Positions 45,237-55,188 of a DNA stretch of 64,000 nucleotides are shown one piece after another (position 1 is the stretch's first letter; each line of letters opens with the position of its first letter). Position numbers and translations under genes: made by a program. This DNA comes from Aurantimonas endophytica (GTDB lineage Bacteria; Pseudomonadota; Alphaproteobacteria; Rhizobiales; Rhizobiaceae). The stretch spans positions 248,001-312,000 of the forward strand of contig NZ_JACIEM010000002.1 of the NCBI RefSeq assembly GCF_014196845.1, given 5' to 3'. The notes under the pieces were generated by a model, which made no database searches, had not been told where the DNA came from, and saw only the letters and a program-made list of their open reading frames with translations.

Positions 45237-46529
45237 TCAGAGATTCAGTCGGATGGAGACGGAGCGGCCATGCGCGTCGAGGCCTTCGACACGGGCGAGC
45301 TCCATCGCAGCGGGGCCGAGCGCCCGCAGCTGCTCCGGCCCGAGCTTCAGGACCGAGGTGCGCTTGACGAAGTCGAGCACCGACAGGCCGGAGGAGAACC
45401 GCGCCGAGCGGGCGGTCGGCAACACGTGGTTGGAGCCGCCGACATAATCGCCGATGACCTCCGGCGTGTGGCGGCCGAGGAAGACGGCGCCGGCATTGCG
45501 CAAACGGGCGAACAGCGTCTCGGGGTCCTCGACCGCGAGTTCCAGGTGCTCCGGCGCGATCCGGTCGGACAGGGCAGGGGCGGCATCGAGGCTCGGCACC
45601 AGGATGATGGCGCCATGGTCCCGCCAGCTCGCGCGCGCGGTCTCGCCGCGCGAAAGCTGACCGAGCTGGCGCTCGACGGCGCCGGCGACGGCATCGGCAA
45701 AGGCGGCATCGTCGGTGATCAGGATCGACTGCGCCGCCGCGTCGTGCTCGGCCTGGCTGAGCAGGTCGGCGGCGATCCAGTCCGGATCGTTGTCGCCGTC
45801 GGCGATGACCAGGATTTCCGAGGGGCCAGCCACCATGTCGATCCCGACCGTGCCGAAGACCCGGCGCTTGGCCGCCGCGACATAGGCGTTGCCGGGCCCG
45901 ACGATCTTGGCCACGGGCGAGATCGTCTCGGTGCCGTAGGCAAAGGCGGCGATCGCCTGGGCGCCGCCGATCCGGTAGATCTCGTCGACGCCGCAGAGCC
46001 GTGCGGCCGCCAGCACCAGCGGGTTGAGCGCGCCGCGCATCGCCGGCACGGCCATGGCGATGCGCTCGACGCCGGCGACCTTCGCCGGTATGGCGTTCAT
46101 CAGCACCGAGGACGGGTAGCTCGCCGTGCCCCCCGGCACGTAGAGCCCGACCGATTCCACCGCGCTCCAGCGACTGCCGAGCTCGACGCCGATATCGTCC
46201 ACATAGCGGTCGTCGACCGGACGCTGGCGCTCGTGGTGGCTCTTGATCCGCTCATAGGCGAGCTCGAGGGCGGCAAGCGTCTCGGGCGCGGTGGCGGCAT
46301 GGGCCGCCTCGATCTCTTCCGCCCCGACACGCAGCGTCGAGGCAGTCAGCTGGAGTTCGTCGAAACGCGCGGTGAGGTCGATCAGCGCGGCGTCGCCCTC
46401 GGCGCGCACGCGGGCGATGATGTCGCGGACGGCATCGTCCACGTCGGCGGACGCTTCCCGCTTGGCACCGAGCAGCGCCCGGAAATCCGCCTCGAATCCG
46501 GCGTCCGTGCTGTTCAATCTCGATGGCAC
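45237..46529 (-). CDS. hisD: Histidinol dehydrogenase
   Basis: A 430-residue zinc enzyme that oxidises L-histidinol to L-histidine in two NAD-dependent steps. '[23 protein letters not shown]', '[30 protein letters not shown]' (zinc ligands Q and H), 'APEHLEL' (catalytic Glu-His) and '[23 protein letters not shown]' are all intact. Standard length. It is downstream of the DUF2948 gene and followed by UPF0262. Confidence 0.97.
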   Translation of the reverse strand: MPSRLNSTDAGFEADFRALLGAKREASADVDDAVRDIIARVRAEGDAALIDLTARFDELQLTASTLRVGAEEIEAAHAATAPETLAALELAYERIKSHHERQRPVDDRYVDDIGVELGSRWSAVESVGLYVPGGTASYPSSVLMNAIPAKVAGVERIAMAVPAMRGALNPLVLAAARLCGVDEIYRIGGAQAIAAFAYGTETISPVAKIVGPGNAYVAAAKRRVFGTVGIDMVAGPSEILVIADGDNDPDWIAADLLSQAEHDAAAQSILITDDAAFADAVAGAVERQLGQLSRGETARASWRDHGAIILVPSLDAAPALSDRIAPEHLELAVEDPETLFARLRNAGAVFLGRHTPEVIGDYVGGSNHVLPTARSARFSSGLSVLDFVKRTSVLKLGPEQLRALGPAAMELARVEGLDAHGRSVSIRLNL

Positions 46530-46587
46530 CGCGGCAATCCCTCTCTCTCGGTCGCCGAAGGGACCTCAACGCCCCGCGGCCCCCGCA

Positions 46588-47055
46588 CTATGCGTTAGGG
46601 TCGGAACGATCATGATCCGGGCGGGCGTCGGTGCTCCAGGCGCCACCGATATCGGCGAGCTGTGCCTCGATCACCTCGACTTCCAGCCTTATCGCGGAGC
46701 CGCCGGCAAAGACAAGCTCGACGGTTCCGGACGGCGCAGCGGCTTCGGTGAACCGGATCGCCAGCAGCACCAGCACCTGTTCGCCTGCCGTCACATCGAG
46801 GTTGAGGCGCTGCACCGAGCGTACCCGATCGAAATGCAGCACCGAGCGCCGCCGCTCGTAGCTTCCCTTGCCGAAGAGCCGGAAACGGCCGCGGTCCTTG
46901 GCCGACTCCCAGACGAAGCGGTTCATCTCCATGACGAACTGCCCCGCCCGCGAACGGAAGTGGCAATCCTTCAGCTTGACGACCGCGTCCTGGCAATGGG
47001 CCGAGAGGATCGCAAGGTCGTCGGTGTCGACGGCGAGAAGGCGCAATTGGTCCAT
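46588..47055 (-). CDS. DUF2948 family protein
   Basis: A 155-residue conserved alphaproteobacterial protein of unknown function. 'LRLLAVDTDDLAILSAHCQDAVV', 'FVMEMNRFVWESA' and 'RRRSVLHFDRVRSVQRLNLD' match DUF2948. ATG 47055 (MDQLRLLAV) is the family start; the frame is open further upstream to 47142. Fixed neighbour of hisD in Rhizobiales. Confidence 0.9.
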   Translation of the reverse strand: MDQLRLLAVDTDDLAILSAHCQDAVVKLKDCHFRSRAGQFVMEMNRFVWESAKDRGRFRLFGKGSYERRRSVLHFDRVRSVQRLNLDVTAGEQVLVLLAIRFTEAAAPSGTVELVFAGGSAIRLEVEVIEAQLADIGGAWSTDARPDHDRSDPNA

Positions 47056-47260
47056 GTCGCGCGGCAATCCATTCCTGGTGAGGCCAGAGCGGCCCGTGTC
47101 AGCATGACGCGCCGCACATAGCGCGACCGGAACCGATAACAACGCGTCACAAGCCAGCCTGCGGGTACTTCAACGCTTACGGGCGCCCGTTGCCGAGCGT
47201 TAACCCTTTCCCCCTATCATCGCCGGGCAGCGATCACGAGACGGGGCGGGACGAGTTCAG

Positions 47261-48475
47261 ATGCAGGACGAACGCGGCGGTTTCGAAGGTCAGCTCCGTC
47301 CGACCGCGGCGCGGTTTCAGGCGCTGGACGGCCTGCGCGGCATCTGCGCCCTGCTCGTGGTGCTCTTCCATGCGCCGGTCTCCGGCGCGGTCTACGAGTC
47401 GAGCTTCTTTCGCCATGGCTTCCTGTTCGTCGACTTCTTCTTCGTCCTGTCCGGCTTCGTCATCGCCCACGCCTTCCACGACAGTCTCCGGGACAAGCGG
47501 AACGGGTTCGATTTCCTGCGCGGCCGGCTGTTCCGGGTCTATCCGCTGCATCTCTTCATGCTGGCGCTCTTCGTCGGATTCGAGCTGTTCCTCCTGCTCA
47601 CCCGCGGCCCCGGCGATGCGTTCCAGGGCGGCAACGACCCGGTGGCGCTCGTCCACAATCTCCTGATGACGCACTCCTTCGGCGTCCTCGACACGCTCGG
47701 CTGGAATTATCCGAGCTGGAGCATCTCCGCCGAACTCCTCGCCTACGGGCTTTTTGCGCTGGTGGTCGTCACGGTGCCGCGCGCCCTGCTGCCGATTATG
47801 GTGCTCTGTATCGTCGCCGGCATCGTCGTGATCGGCGCGGCGGAAGGCACGATCGACACGACGGTCGGCTATGGCTCGCTGCGCTGCCTGATGGGATTCT
47901 CGCTTGGCGTCATCGTCCGGCTGGTGCTCTGGCCGCGCACCGAGCAAGCCGTGCCGGCGGACCAGGGGCTGGTCTGGACCCTGACGGAACTCGCCGCCGT
48001 GGCGATGGTGGCGGTGTTCGTCACGGCGCTCGGCGGCACGATCCTGTCGCTGGCCGCGCCCTTCGTCTTCGCCTTCGCGCTCTACATCTTCGCCCATGAA
48101 GGCGGGCTCGTCAGCCGGCTGCTGCGCTCGAAGCCCGCGATCTATCTCGGTCTCGTCTCCTACTCGGTCTACCTCACCCACGCCTTCGTCATCTCCCGGG
48201 TCGAGAACGTCGCCACCGTCGTCGCCGGCAGGACCGGCTGGGAAATCTTCTCGACCGGCCTCGACGGCAAGCGCCTGCTCGGCGCCACGGAAGGCCAGGC
48301 GCTGCTGGCGCTCGGCCTGATCGTCCTCGGCACACTGGTCCTCAGCGCGCTCACCTGGCGCTTCGTCGAGCGGCCCGGCATGGCGCTCGGCCGGCGCCTG
48401 CGCGAACGCCAGGCCCGCACGGCACGGGTGGAGCGGACACTGGCCGGGGGCGCCAGACTGTCAGCCGCCGACTGA
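47261..48475 (+). CDS. Acyltransferase 3 family membrane protein (OafA/YrhL-like)
   Basis: A 404-residue integral membrane acyltransferase. 'RFQALDGLRGICALLVVLFHA' (with the catalytic His), 'VDFFFVLSGFVIAHAFHD' and about ten hydrophobic helices identify the family. It likely acetylates or otherwise acylates a surface polysaccharide sugar. It opens the polysaccharide region and converges with the polymerase/ligase gene 5 bases later. Confidence 0.92.
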   Translation: MQDERGGFEGQLRPTAARFQALDGLRGICALLVVLFHAPVSGAVYESSFFRHGFLFVDFFFVLSGFVIAHAFHDSLRDKRNGFDFLRGRLFRVYPLHLFMLALFVGFELFLLLTRGPGDAFQGGNDPVALVHNLLMTHSFGVLDTLGWNYPSWSISAELLAYGLFALVVVTVPRALLPIMVLCIVAGIVVIGAAEGTIDTTVGYGSLRCLMGFSLGVIVRLVLWPRTEQAVPADQGLVWTLTELAAVAMVAVFVTALGGTILSLAAPFVFAFALYIFAHEGGLVSRLLRSKPAIYLGLVSYSVYLTHAFVISRVENVATVVAGRTGWEIFSTGLDGKRLLGATEGQALLALGLIVLGTLVLSALTWRFVERPGMALGRRLRERQARTARVERTLAGGARLSAAD

Positions 48476-48480
48476 ACGTC

Positions 48481-49791
48481 TCATCGCTGCAGCCTGTGGC
48501 AGGACAGCAGCCGCAGACCGGCGACAGCCATCCACAGGATCATCCAGATCGGGTTGGCGCGTTCGAAGAGAAAGCTCTCGAGAAACGAGTTGAGCAGCAG
48601 GAAGGCGAGGATCATCAGGAACATGTCGGCAAGGCGCTGGTCCTCTGGCGCGTTGCCGATCCTGACGTAGTCGCGCAGGGGCAGAAGGACGAGAACCAGC
48701 ACGGCGAGGCAGAGGCCCGGCCAGCCGGTCGCCAGCGCGACGTCGAGAAAGCCGTTATGGCCGTTGGGACTGGAGCGCGTATCCCAGGCGAGCTCGAAAT
48801 TGCGCTCCGCGCCGTAGGCGACATTGGTCTGCCAGAAGGAGTTCAGTCCGAAGCCGGTCCATTCCCGTCCCTGGAAGAGCTCCAGGGCGAACCGCCAGAG
48901 ATCGGTTCGGCCGGTGAATGTCGTGCCGGGAAGGACGGCCTGGAGGATGGAGTCGAGCGTTGGCGACAGCACCGTGCCCAGCGTCAGCAGGGCCATCGCG
49001 GCAACCGCCCCGCCGACCGCGATCGCCGGCAGCAGCCTTCCGCCGAACAGCCGCAGGCCGATGACCAGGCAGGCGACAGCCGGCAGCAGGGCCGTCGCGG
49101 TCTTCGAGCCCGTCTTGAGGACGAAGAGCACCGACAGGCCGGCGATCAGCAGCCCTGTCCAGCGCTGGCCCGACCGGAACAGATAGAGCCCGCAGAAGAA
49201 CAGCGCCCCCATCACCGCGCCGGCGACGTTCTTGTGGCTGTAGATGCCGCGCCAGAGGCCGGCGTGCTGCGGCTCCGTGCCGCCGCCGTCATGGATCGCG
49301 ACGCCCGGCATGGCGACGATGCCGACATAGGAGAGGCCGAGGACGGCGAGCGCCGCGATGGTGAGGCAGATCCGGAAGGAGCGGGCGTCGCGCGGCAGCG
49401 ACAGCGCGCCGGTGACGGCGATCATCGCCAAGATCGTGAAGGCGGCCGTCCGCAGCGCGTTCTGCGGGCTGAGGGCGAACAGCGCGCTGACCACCAGCCA
49501 CGCCGCCATCAGCAGCCAGGCCGGTCGGAGCAGAGACAGCGCCACGGCCCGGCCCGTGAACATCAGGTGTCCGGCCAGAGCCACGGCCGCCAGGGCGGAA
49601 TAGCCGACCTGATTGACGATATCGCCGGCGTCGCGGCTCCCCTCGAAAGAGACCGCGAACGGCGAGAACGTCATCAGCAGCAGCGTCAGCAGGCCAGCGC
49701 CGAGCACGAGACGCGTGGCGTCGACCAGCCAGGCGCTGGCGGTGCCGTGGCCGGCCGTCTCAGTTCTGGTCGGGACGGCGGTATTGCTCAT
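48481..49791 (-). CDS. O-antigen ligase/polymerase family protein (Wzy/WaaL-like)
   Basis: A 436-residue protein with about eleven membrane helices and the Wzy_C loop 'GFGLNSFW...NGHNGFLDVALATGWPGL', whose His and Arg residues are catalytic in the family. In an EPS locus this is best read as the polymerase joining repeat units in the periplasm, though a ligase role cannot be excluded. It overlaps the GT2 gene by 32 bases. Confidence 0.88.
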   Translation of the reverse strand: MSNTAVPTRTETAGHGTASAWLVDATRLVLGAGLLTLLLMTFSPFAVSFEGSRDAGDIVNQVGYSALAAVALAGHLMFTGRAVALSLLRPAWLLMAAWLVVSALFALSPQNALRTAAFTILAMIAVTGALSLPRDARSFRICLTIAALAVLGLSYVGIVAMPGVAIHDGGGTEPQHAGLWRGIYSHKNVAGAVMGALFFCGLYLFRSGQRWTGLLIAGLSVLFVLKTGSKTATALLPAVACLVIGLRLFGGRLLPAIAVGGAVAAMALLTLGTVLSPTLDSILQAVLPGTTFTGRTDLWRFALELFQGREWTGFGLNSFWQTNVAYGAERNFELAWDTRSSPNGHNGFLDVALATGWPGLCLAVLVLVLLPLRDYVRIGNAPEDQRLADMFLMILAFLLLNSFLESFLFERANPIWMILWMAVAGLRLLSCHRLQR

Positions 49792-50740
49792 TGACGATCC
49801 CGAATTCGGCGAGCAGCCGGCCTATCGCCACCTGCATCGGATAGAGGCCGGCGACGGCCGAGCCGGTGCGGGCGGCGAGCGCCGCCGACCGGAAGGGCGA
49901 GGCGGCGAGCAGGGCAGCGCTTTTGGCGAAGCGTCGTGCGCTGCCGCGGCGGCCGCCCTGGCGGCGGCGCTCGATGATGGAGGACAGCGCGCCGTTGCGC
50001 ATGCCGCGGGCATTGAGCCAGGAGAACTCCATCCGGCGCGGCGGCGTCGTCTCGTGGACCGGCGCCTCGGCGCACCAGCCGAAGGTGAAGCCGCGCTCCC
50101 GGCAGCGCGAATAGAAGTCGCTGTCGCCACCGCCGATGAAGTTGAAGGCGGTGTCGAGGAAGGGCGCGCCCATCGTCTCCAGCACCTGGCGGCGGATCAG
50201 CACGTTGCCGGAGGAATAGAGGATCGGCACGGGGCCGGTGACCGCGTAATGCGGGACGAACACCGGGTGCCTCAGGAGCCGGCGGCCGGCTTCCTTCTCG
50301 AAGACCGGAATCTGGGGGCCGCCGACAATGTCTGCCGGTAGCTTCTCCGCCGTCGCGACGAGGCGCACCAGCCAGTCAGGGCCGGCTATCTCGTCGTCGT
50401 CGATCACGGCGAGGTAGCGCATCGACGGAAATTGCTCGAGGGCGGTCGACCAGCCGGCATTGTAGGCCGAGCAGTTGCCGCGCGCATGGGCGGTGATGAC
50501 CAGCCCGGCGAGGGCTCCCTCGGCGAACAGCGGATCGGCGGCACGGCGGCCTTCGCCGCCCTCGGCGTCGTTCTCGATGACGATCACCGCGAAGCGCTGG
50601 GACGTCACCTGCGCCTGCAGCGACGCCAGGGTGCGCAGGAGATGCTCCGGCCTTCGAAAGGTCGGCAGCGTCACCACGACGTCGATGTCATCGCCGGACA
50701 GGCCGGGGGATACCCGTTCGATGCTGACGGCTTCGGACAT
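49760..50740 (-). CDS. Family 2 glycosyltransferase
   Basis: A 326-residue GT-A glycosyltransferase. 'IDVVVTLPTFRRPEHLLRTL', 'YLAVIDDDEIAGPDWL' (DDDE, the DxD motif) and 'GGGDSDFYSRCRERGF' (acceptor-site ED-like motif) are present. It transfers a sugar to the growing repeat unit at the cytoplasmic face. ATG 50740 follows the family pattern. Upstream of the polymerase gene and divergent from the GT4 gene. Confidence 0.9.
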   Translation of the reverse strand: MSEAVSIERVSPGLSGDDIDVVVTLPTFRRPEHLLRTLASLQAQVTSQRFAVIVIENDAEGGEGRRAADPLFAEGALAGLVITAHARGNCSAYNAGWSTALEQFPSMRYLAVIDDDEIAGPDWLVRLVATAEKLPADIVGGPQIPVFEKEAGRRLLRHPVFVPHYAVTGPVPILYSSGNVLIRRQVLETMGAPFLDTAFNFIGGGDSDFYSRCRERGFTFGWCAEAPVHETTPPRRMEFSWLNARGMRNGALSSIIERRRQGGRRGSARRFAKSAALLAASPFRSAALAARTGSAVAGLYPMQVAIGRLLAEFGIVNEQYRRPDQN

Positions 50741-50804
50741 TCGGCTACCGCTGATGGACGATCGTCCCCGATCAACAACAGAAGAAGGTGAAGAAACCAT
50801 CGCC

Positions 50805-50820
50805 CCGATGGCGCCATCGG
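50805..50820. promoter_or_regulatory. Perfect 16-bp palindrome in the divergent EPS promoter
   Basis: CCGATGGC/GCCATCGG is fully symmetric and sits 65 bases before the GT2 start and 115 before the GT4 start. A 12-bp palindrome GGACGATCGTCC also lies at about 50755. Possible operator of the EPS locus; regulator unknown. Confidence 0.35.
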
Positions 50821-50934
50821 CGCTGTTCTCGCGATTTTCGCCCGCGCCGGTCTGCTAACGCGTATTTGCAGGGTGGGATTAGGGCAATGGCAATCTCGGG
50901 CTGCGATCCTGGGTGAGATCCGAGGCGGACCGGG

Positions 50935-52182
50935 ATGGGTAGACCTGTGCATCTTCTGTTCGTTTCATCGCTGCTGCCGACGGAGAACCCGACGACCGGG
51001 TTCGAGATCGCCAACCAGGCGATCATCGCCGCCTACCGTCGTCAGGGGGTCGAGCTGAGCTTTGCCGGGTTCCGCCGTCGCGGATCCGGTGAGGCCGCCG
51101 CGGCAGGGAGCGAGGCGATCTGCCTCGGCGACATCGCGCTGGAAAATGCTGGCGCCGGCCGTGCGCAGAAGGCGCTGTGGCTCGCGGGCGCATTGGCGAG
51201 GGGGCTGCCGGTGACGGCCGCCAAGCTCGCGGGCCTGTCGCGGCGCGCGCTGCTCGCCCGGCTGGCCGAGGCGGGGCCCATCGACGGACTGGTGCTCAAC
51301 TCGCTGCAGATGCCCTCCGCCTATCCGTTCCTGACAGAGTTTCCGGCGATCTTCATCGCCCACAATGTCGAGCACCGCTCGGCCGAGGAGAACGCTGCCA
51401 ACGCCGGTCGCCGGACAACGCGGCTTCTCTATCGCCGCGAGGCCGCCCTGCTGCAGCGCGCCGAGCAGCGGCTCTGCCGCGAAGCTGCCGTCGTGCACAC
51501 GCTGAGCGCCGAGGACGGCGCCGGCCTCGGCCTTGCGGGCAACCCGAAGTGCCTGCCGCTGGTGCTGACCGTCGGCCGCAGGCAAACGGTCGATGATGGC
51601 CACCGCGATCACGATATCGGGCTGATCGGCACCTGGAGCTGGGCGCCGAACCGCGTCGGCCTCGACTGGTTCCTTGGCGAGGTGGTGCCGCGCCTGCCAG
51701 GCGATCTCACCGTCGCCATTGCCGGCCGGCTCGACGGGCCGCCGCCGGCCACGCCGACCAATGTCGCGTTTCTCGGCCGGGTTGACGACGCGCAACGCTT
51801 CGTGCGCGGCTCGCGGGTCTTGGCGCTCGCCACCAGGGGCGGCACCGGCGTGCAGCTGAAGACCATCGAGGCGTTCGAGGAGGGCATGCCGGCCGTTGCG
51901 ACGCCGCAGGCCCTGCGCGGCGTCGCAACGCTGCCGCCGAACGTCGACGTTGCCGACGATCCGGCGGAGTTCGCCGCATTGCTGGCCACACGCGTCGCGG
52001 CGGAACGGGCCGGCGCCGATATCCGGCTCGACGGCAGCGCCTTCGCCGCCTCGCAGCAAAAGGGGCTGGACGCCGGCATCGCCGCCGGGCTCGCGCTGTT
52101 CTCCCGGGGGCTCGCATTGTCGCGCAGCGTGACGGGAACGGATGGAGGGCTCCAGCCGGCCTTCGTCGGGAGCGCGAATTGA
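50935..52182 (+). CDS. Family 4-like glycosyltransferase
   Basis: A 415-residue GT-B glycosyltransferase. 'LLFVSSLLPTENPTTGFEIANQ' (acceptor loop), 'FIAHNVEHRSAEENAA', 'GLIGTWSWAPNRVGLDWFL' and 'GTGVQLKTIEAFEEGMPAVAT' (E-x-x-x-E-type donor site) fit the GT4 Glyco_trans_1_4 group. First of three consecutive glycosyltransferase genes; TTGA overlap with the WecG-like gene. Confidence 0.9.
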   Translation: MGRPVHLLFVSSLLPTENPTTGFEIANQAIIAAYRRQGVELSFAGFRRRGSGEAAAAGSEAICLGDIALENAGAGRAQKALWLAGALARGLPVTAAKLAGLSRRALLARLAEAGPIDGLVLNSLQMPSAYPFLTEFPAIFIAHNVEHRSAEENAANAGRRTTRLLYRREAALLQRAEQRLCREAAVVHTLSAEDGAGLGLAGNPKCLPLVLTVGRRQTVDDGHRDHDIGLIGTWSWAPNRVGLDWFLGEVVPRLPGDLTVAIAGRLDGPPPATPTNVAFLGRVDDAQRFVRGSRVLALATRGGTGVQLKTIEAFEEGMPAVATPQALRGVATLPPNVDVADDPAEFAALLATRVAAERAGADIRLDGSAFAASQQKGLDAGIAAGLALFSRGLALSRSVTGTDGGLQPAFVGSAN

Positions 52183-52973
52183 CCGCGCTGACGCAGCCGC
52201 GATCGGCCGCCCCGTTGTCCCAGGCGATGATGCCGGTTCGAATGATCGCCGGCGTTGCGGTCGCCGACGCTACGGCAGGCACGGTCATCGCCGCGCTCGG
52301 CGCCTCGCTCGCCGCCGGGCAGATGACGCGCCTCGCCTTCGTCAATGCCCATTGCGTCAATCTCGTCCGCCGCGACCCGCGCTACCGAGATGCGCTGGCG
52401 CAGTTCCTGGTTCTGCCCGACGGGATCGGGATCGAGATCGCCGGGCGAATCCTCCACGGCGCGCCGTTTTGCGAAAACCTCAACGGCACCGATTTCGTGC
52501 CGCGTCTGCTCGCCTCGCTGCGCGAACCCCTGCGCGTCGCGCTGGTCGGCGGATCGCCCGGCGTCGCGGAACGTGCGGCGGCCAAGCTTGCCGCTTCCAT
52601 CCCGGCGCATGTCTACCTGCCCATATCCGACGGTTATTTCGGCGCGGATCACGCCCCTGTGCTGGCATCGCTGACGACCGCGCGTCCGGACATCGTGCTC
52701 GTCGCGATGGGCGTGCCGGGTCAGGAGCTGTTCATCGCCGATCATCTCGACGACCGGCATGGCCGGCTCTTCATCGGCGTCGGCGCGCTGTTCGACTTCC
52801 TCGCCGGCAATGTCGCGCGCGCGCCGCGGGCCGTTCGCGCGCTGCGGCTCGAATGGCTCTGGCGGCTCGGGCTCGAGCCAGGCCGGCTGTGGCGCCGCTA
52901 CATTCTCGGCAATCCGCTCTTTCTGCTGGAGATCTTGCGCGATAAGTTGCGGCGGAATCGGACCGCGGCCTGA
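52179..52973 (+). CDS. WecG/TagA/CpsF family glycosyltransferase
   Basis: A 264-residue GT26 enzyme. 'LPDGIGIEIAGRIL', 'ENLNGTDFVPRLL', 'LVAMGVPGQELFIADHL' and the C-terminal 'GVGALFDFLAGNVARAPRAV' are the family fingerprints. It usually adds the second sugar (ManNAc or a uronic derivative) to a lipid-linked primer. TTG start at 52179 overlapping the upstream stop. Confidence 0.93.
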   Translation: MTALTQPRSAAPLSQAMMPVRMIAGVAVADATAGTVIAALGASLAAGQMTRLAFVNAHCVNLVRRDPRYRDALAQFLVLPDGIGIEIAGRILHGAPFCENLNGTDFVPRLLASLREPLRVALVGGSPGVAERAAAKLAASIPAHVYLPISDGYFGADHAPVLASLTTARPDIVLVAMGVPGQELFIADHLDDRHGRLFIGVGALFDFLAGNVARAPRAVRALRLEWLWRLGLEPGRLWRRYILGNPLFLLEILRDKLRRNRTAA

Positions 52974-53003
52974 CGTCAGCCGGTGGGTGATGTCGGAGGA
53001 AGC

Positions 53004-53882
53004 TTGCAGACAGCCATCGTAACGTCGAGCTATCGCGGCGACTTAGAGCGATGTCGGCTGCTCTGCGAGAGCATCGACCGCCGCGTTACGGGCCACACCC
53101 GCCATCTGATCCTCGTCGAGTCGCGGGACGTGGCCTTGTTCCGCGGCCTTGCCGGGCCGCGTCGCGAGATCGTCGACGAGCGCGACCTGCTGCCCTTCTG
53201 GCTGCGCCCGTTTCCCGACCCGCTGTCGCTTGGCCGACGACGCTTCTGGCTGTCGCCGATGGGCCCGCCGCTACGCGGCTGGCACGTGCAGCAGCTGCGC
53301 CGCATCGCCATGGCCGCGGCGCTCGATGAAACGGTGATGGTGTCGGTCGATTCCGACGTCGTGTTCCTGCGGCCGTTCGATGTCGGCTGGTTCCACGAAG
53401 GCGAGAAGGTCCGGTTTTACCGTCGGCCCGGCGCTCTCGCGGCTCTCGAACCGGGCGCCCGCGAGGAGCATCGCAAATGGTCCCGCAAGGCCGGACAACT
53501 GCTTGGCATCGACCGCCCGGAAGAGACTGACACGGGCTACATCGCCACGCTGATCGCCTGGCGCAGCGACACGGTGCGCGAGATGCTCGGCCGCATCGAG
53601 AGCCGGACCGGGCGTTCCTGGGCGTCGGCGCTCGCGGCGACGCGCACCTTGTCCGAATGCACCCTCTACGGCCGCTTCGTCGACGAGATCGAGGCAAGGC
53701 CGGATCGGCATTCGCCGGGCGATGTCAATCTCTGTCACATGTATTGGACGGGGCAGGCCCTTGGCGCCGAGGCCCTGCACGACTTTGCCGCCGATCTCGA
53801 ACCGCATCAGGTCGCGGCCGGCATCCAGTCCTTTACCGGAACCGACCCGGCGCTCATTCGCCGGGCTGCGGGGCTGGCGTGA
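53004..53882 (+). CDS. DUF6492 family glycosyltransferase-like protein
   Basis: A 292-residue protein with the DUF6492 pattern: 'TAIVTSSYRGDLERCRLLCES' at the start, 'FWLSPMGPPLRGWHVQQLRRIAM', 'VSVDSDVVFLRPFD' (DSDV, a DxD sugar-nucleotide site), and 'GYIATLIAWRSDTV'. A GT-A-like glycosyltransferase is likely. TTG 53004, with GGAGGA just upstream, matches the family N-terminus; GTG 52983 is possible. Its 3' end overlaps the flippase gene by 29 bases on the other strand. Confidence 0.82.
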   Translation: MQTAIVTSSYRGDLERCRLLCESIDRRVTGHTRHLILVESRDVALFRGLAGPRREIVDERDLLPFWLRPFPDPLSLGRRRFWLSPMGPPLRGWHVQQLRRIAMAAALDETVMVSVDSDVVFLRPFDVGWFHEGEKVRFYRRPGALAALEPGAREEHRKWSRKAGQLLGIDRPEETDTGYIATLIAWRSDTVREMLGRIESRTGRSWASALAATRTLSECTLYGRFVDEIEARPDRHSPGDVNLCHMYWTGQALGAEALHDFAADLEPHQVAAGIQSFTGTDPALIRRAAGLA

Positions 53883-55161
53883 CCGGCCGCGTCATTCGAG
53901 GCGGTCGCGACCAGTCCAGCGCGGCATAGGTCGCAGCCGCCGAAACGATCCACAAGGCAAAGAACAGGCCGTTGAGGCCGAGCACCCAGCTCTCGGTCGT
54001 CGGCATCGTGCGCAGCAGCATCACCAGGAAGCCTGCCTTGATCAGGCCGACGATCGCCAGGATCAGGGCGCGCAACGTGGTCTTGCCCCGGGCGTAGAGC
54101 AACTCGCTCTCGTATTCGATGAGGTTGCGGAACGCCGGCACGGTGAGGGCGATGAGAACGAGCGGCGCCGCATCCGAGACATTCTCGCCGAGCGCCGTCG
54201 GGAAGACGTGCAGGAAGCCCCCGAGGGCCGCGAGCCCGGCGATCGAGACGATCGCGACGCCGGCCTCGACGCCCCAGCGCACCGGCCAGCGGCTGAGCAG
54301 CGTCGGGTTGCGCATCATGCGCTGCACGATCATCGTGTTGAACGAGCGGATCGGCAGCGCCGTCAGGTCGATCAGGCGCATCAGGATGGCGTAGATGCCG
54401 GCCGCCTGCGGGCCGCCCAGCGACAGCACCAGCAGCTTGTCGAGCTCCGACTGCAGATAGAAGATCACCTCCGCGCCGGCCACCGAGACGCTGTCGCGCC
54501 AGCGCGCCAGATAGAGGTCCGGGCGGAAACGCAGGCGCTGGCGCGGATAGTAGACGATCACCGCGAGGATCGCCGCCACCGCGTTGGCGCCGAGATAAGC
54601 CAGCGACCAGGTCGCCAGCGAACCGCTGCCGAGAAACAGGAAGCCAACCGCCGCCGCCGCCCGGATCGCCGAGCCGGCGATGACGATGACCGCGCCGCGG
54701 GCGAAACGGCCGAGGCCGTTATTGACGATGGTCACGATCTCGAGGCTGCGCCAGAACAGCACCTCGGCGGCGACGACAGCGGCATAGGCGCCGACACCCA
54801 TCTCGCCCTTGAAGAAGGCGAGGTAGAAGCCGGCGGCCGCAATCGCGACCAGCGGCAGCGACAGGGCGAAGGCCGCGAGCAGCCCGGCCGTGTAGGCGCC
54901 GATCAGACGCGCTCGGCCGGTCGCCACGCGGTAGAGCGGCGAGACGAAGCCGAAGCCGGCGATGCGCGACAGGACGATGCCGGTGGCCGATGCCGTGGCG
55001 AAGAGGCCGAAATCGCCGACCGACAGCGCATTGGCGATGCAGACGAAATAGGCCAGCGACAGGACCAGCCGCCCGGCCGAGCCGGACAGCAGCGAAACGT
55101 AGTCGCGCACGAGGTTTAGGTTGCCCTTAAGCCTTCCCGTCCAGACTGCGATCGGCGCCAT
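53854..55161 (-). CDS. Polysaccharide flippase (Wzx/MATE-like)
   Basis: A 435-residue membrane protein with about twelve hydrophobic helices and the Polysacc_synt pattern ('LLSGSAGRLVLSLAYFVCIANALSVGDFGLFATASA' in parts; 'RSFNTMIVQRMMRNP'). It should flip lipid-linked repeat units to the periplasm for Wzy. It converges with the DUF6492 gene and is divergent from the GH10 gene, with only 27 bases between starts. Confidence 0.88.
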   Translation of the reverse strand: MAPIAVWTGRLKGNLNLVRDYVSLLSGSAGRLVLSLAYFVCIANALSVGDFGLFATASATGIVLSRIAGFGFVSPLYRVATGRARLIGAYTAGLLAAFALSLPLVAIAAAGFYLAFFKGEMGVGAYAAVVAAEVLFWRSLEIVTIVNNGLGRFARGAVIVIAGSAIRAAAAVGFLFLGSGSLATWSLAYLGANAVAAILAVIVYYPRQRLRFRPDLYLARWRDSVSVAGAEVIFYLQSELDKLLVLSLGGPQAAGIYAILMRLIDLTALPIRSFNTMIVQRMMRNPTLLSRWPVRWGVEAGVAIVSIAGLAALGGFLHVFPTALGENVSDAAPLVLIALTVPAFRNLIEYESELLYARGKTTLRALILAIVGLIKAGFLVMLLRTMPTTESWVLGLNGLFFALWIVSAAATYAALDWSRPPRMTRPVTPAPQPGE

Positions 55162-55188
55162 TCACGATTCCTGGAGTAGGGCACTTCG

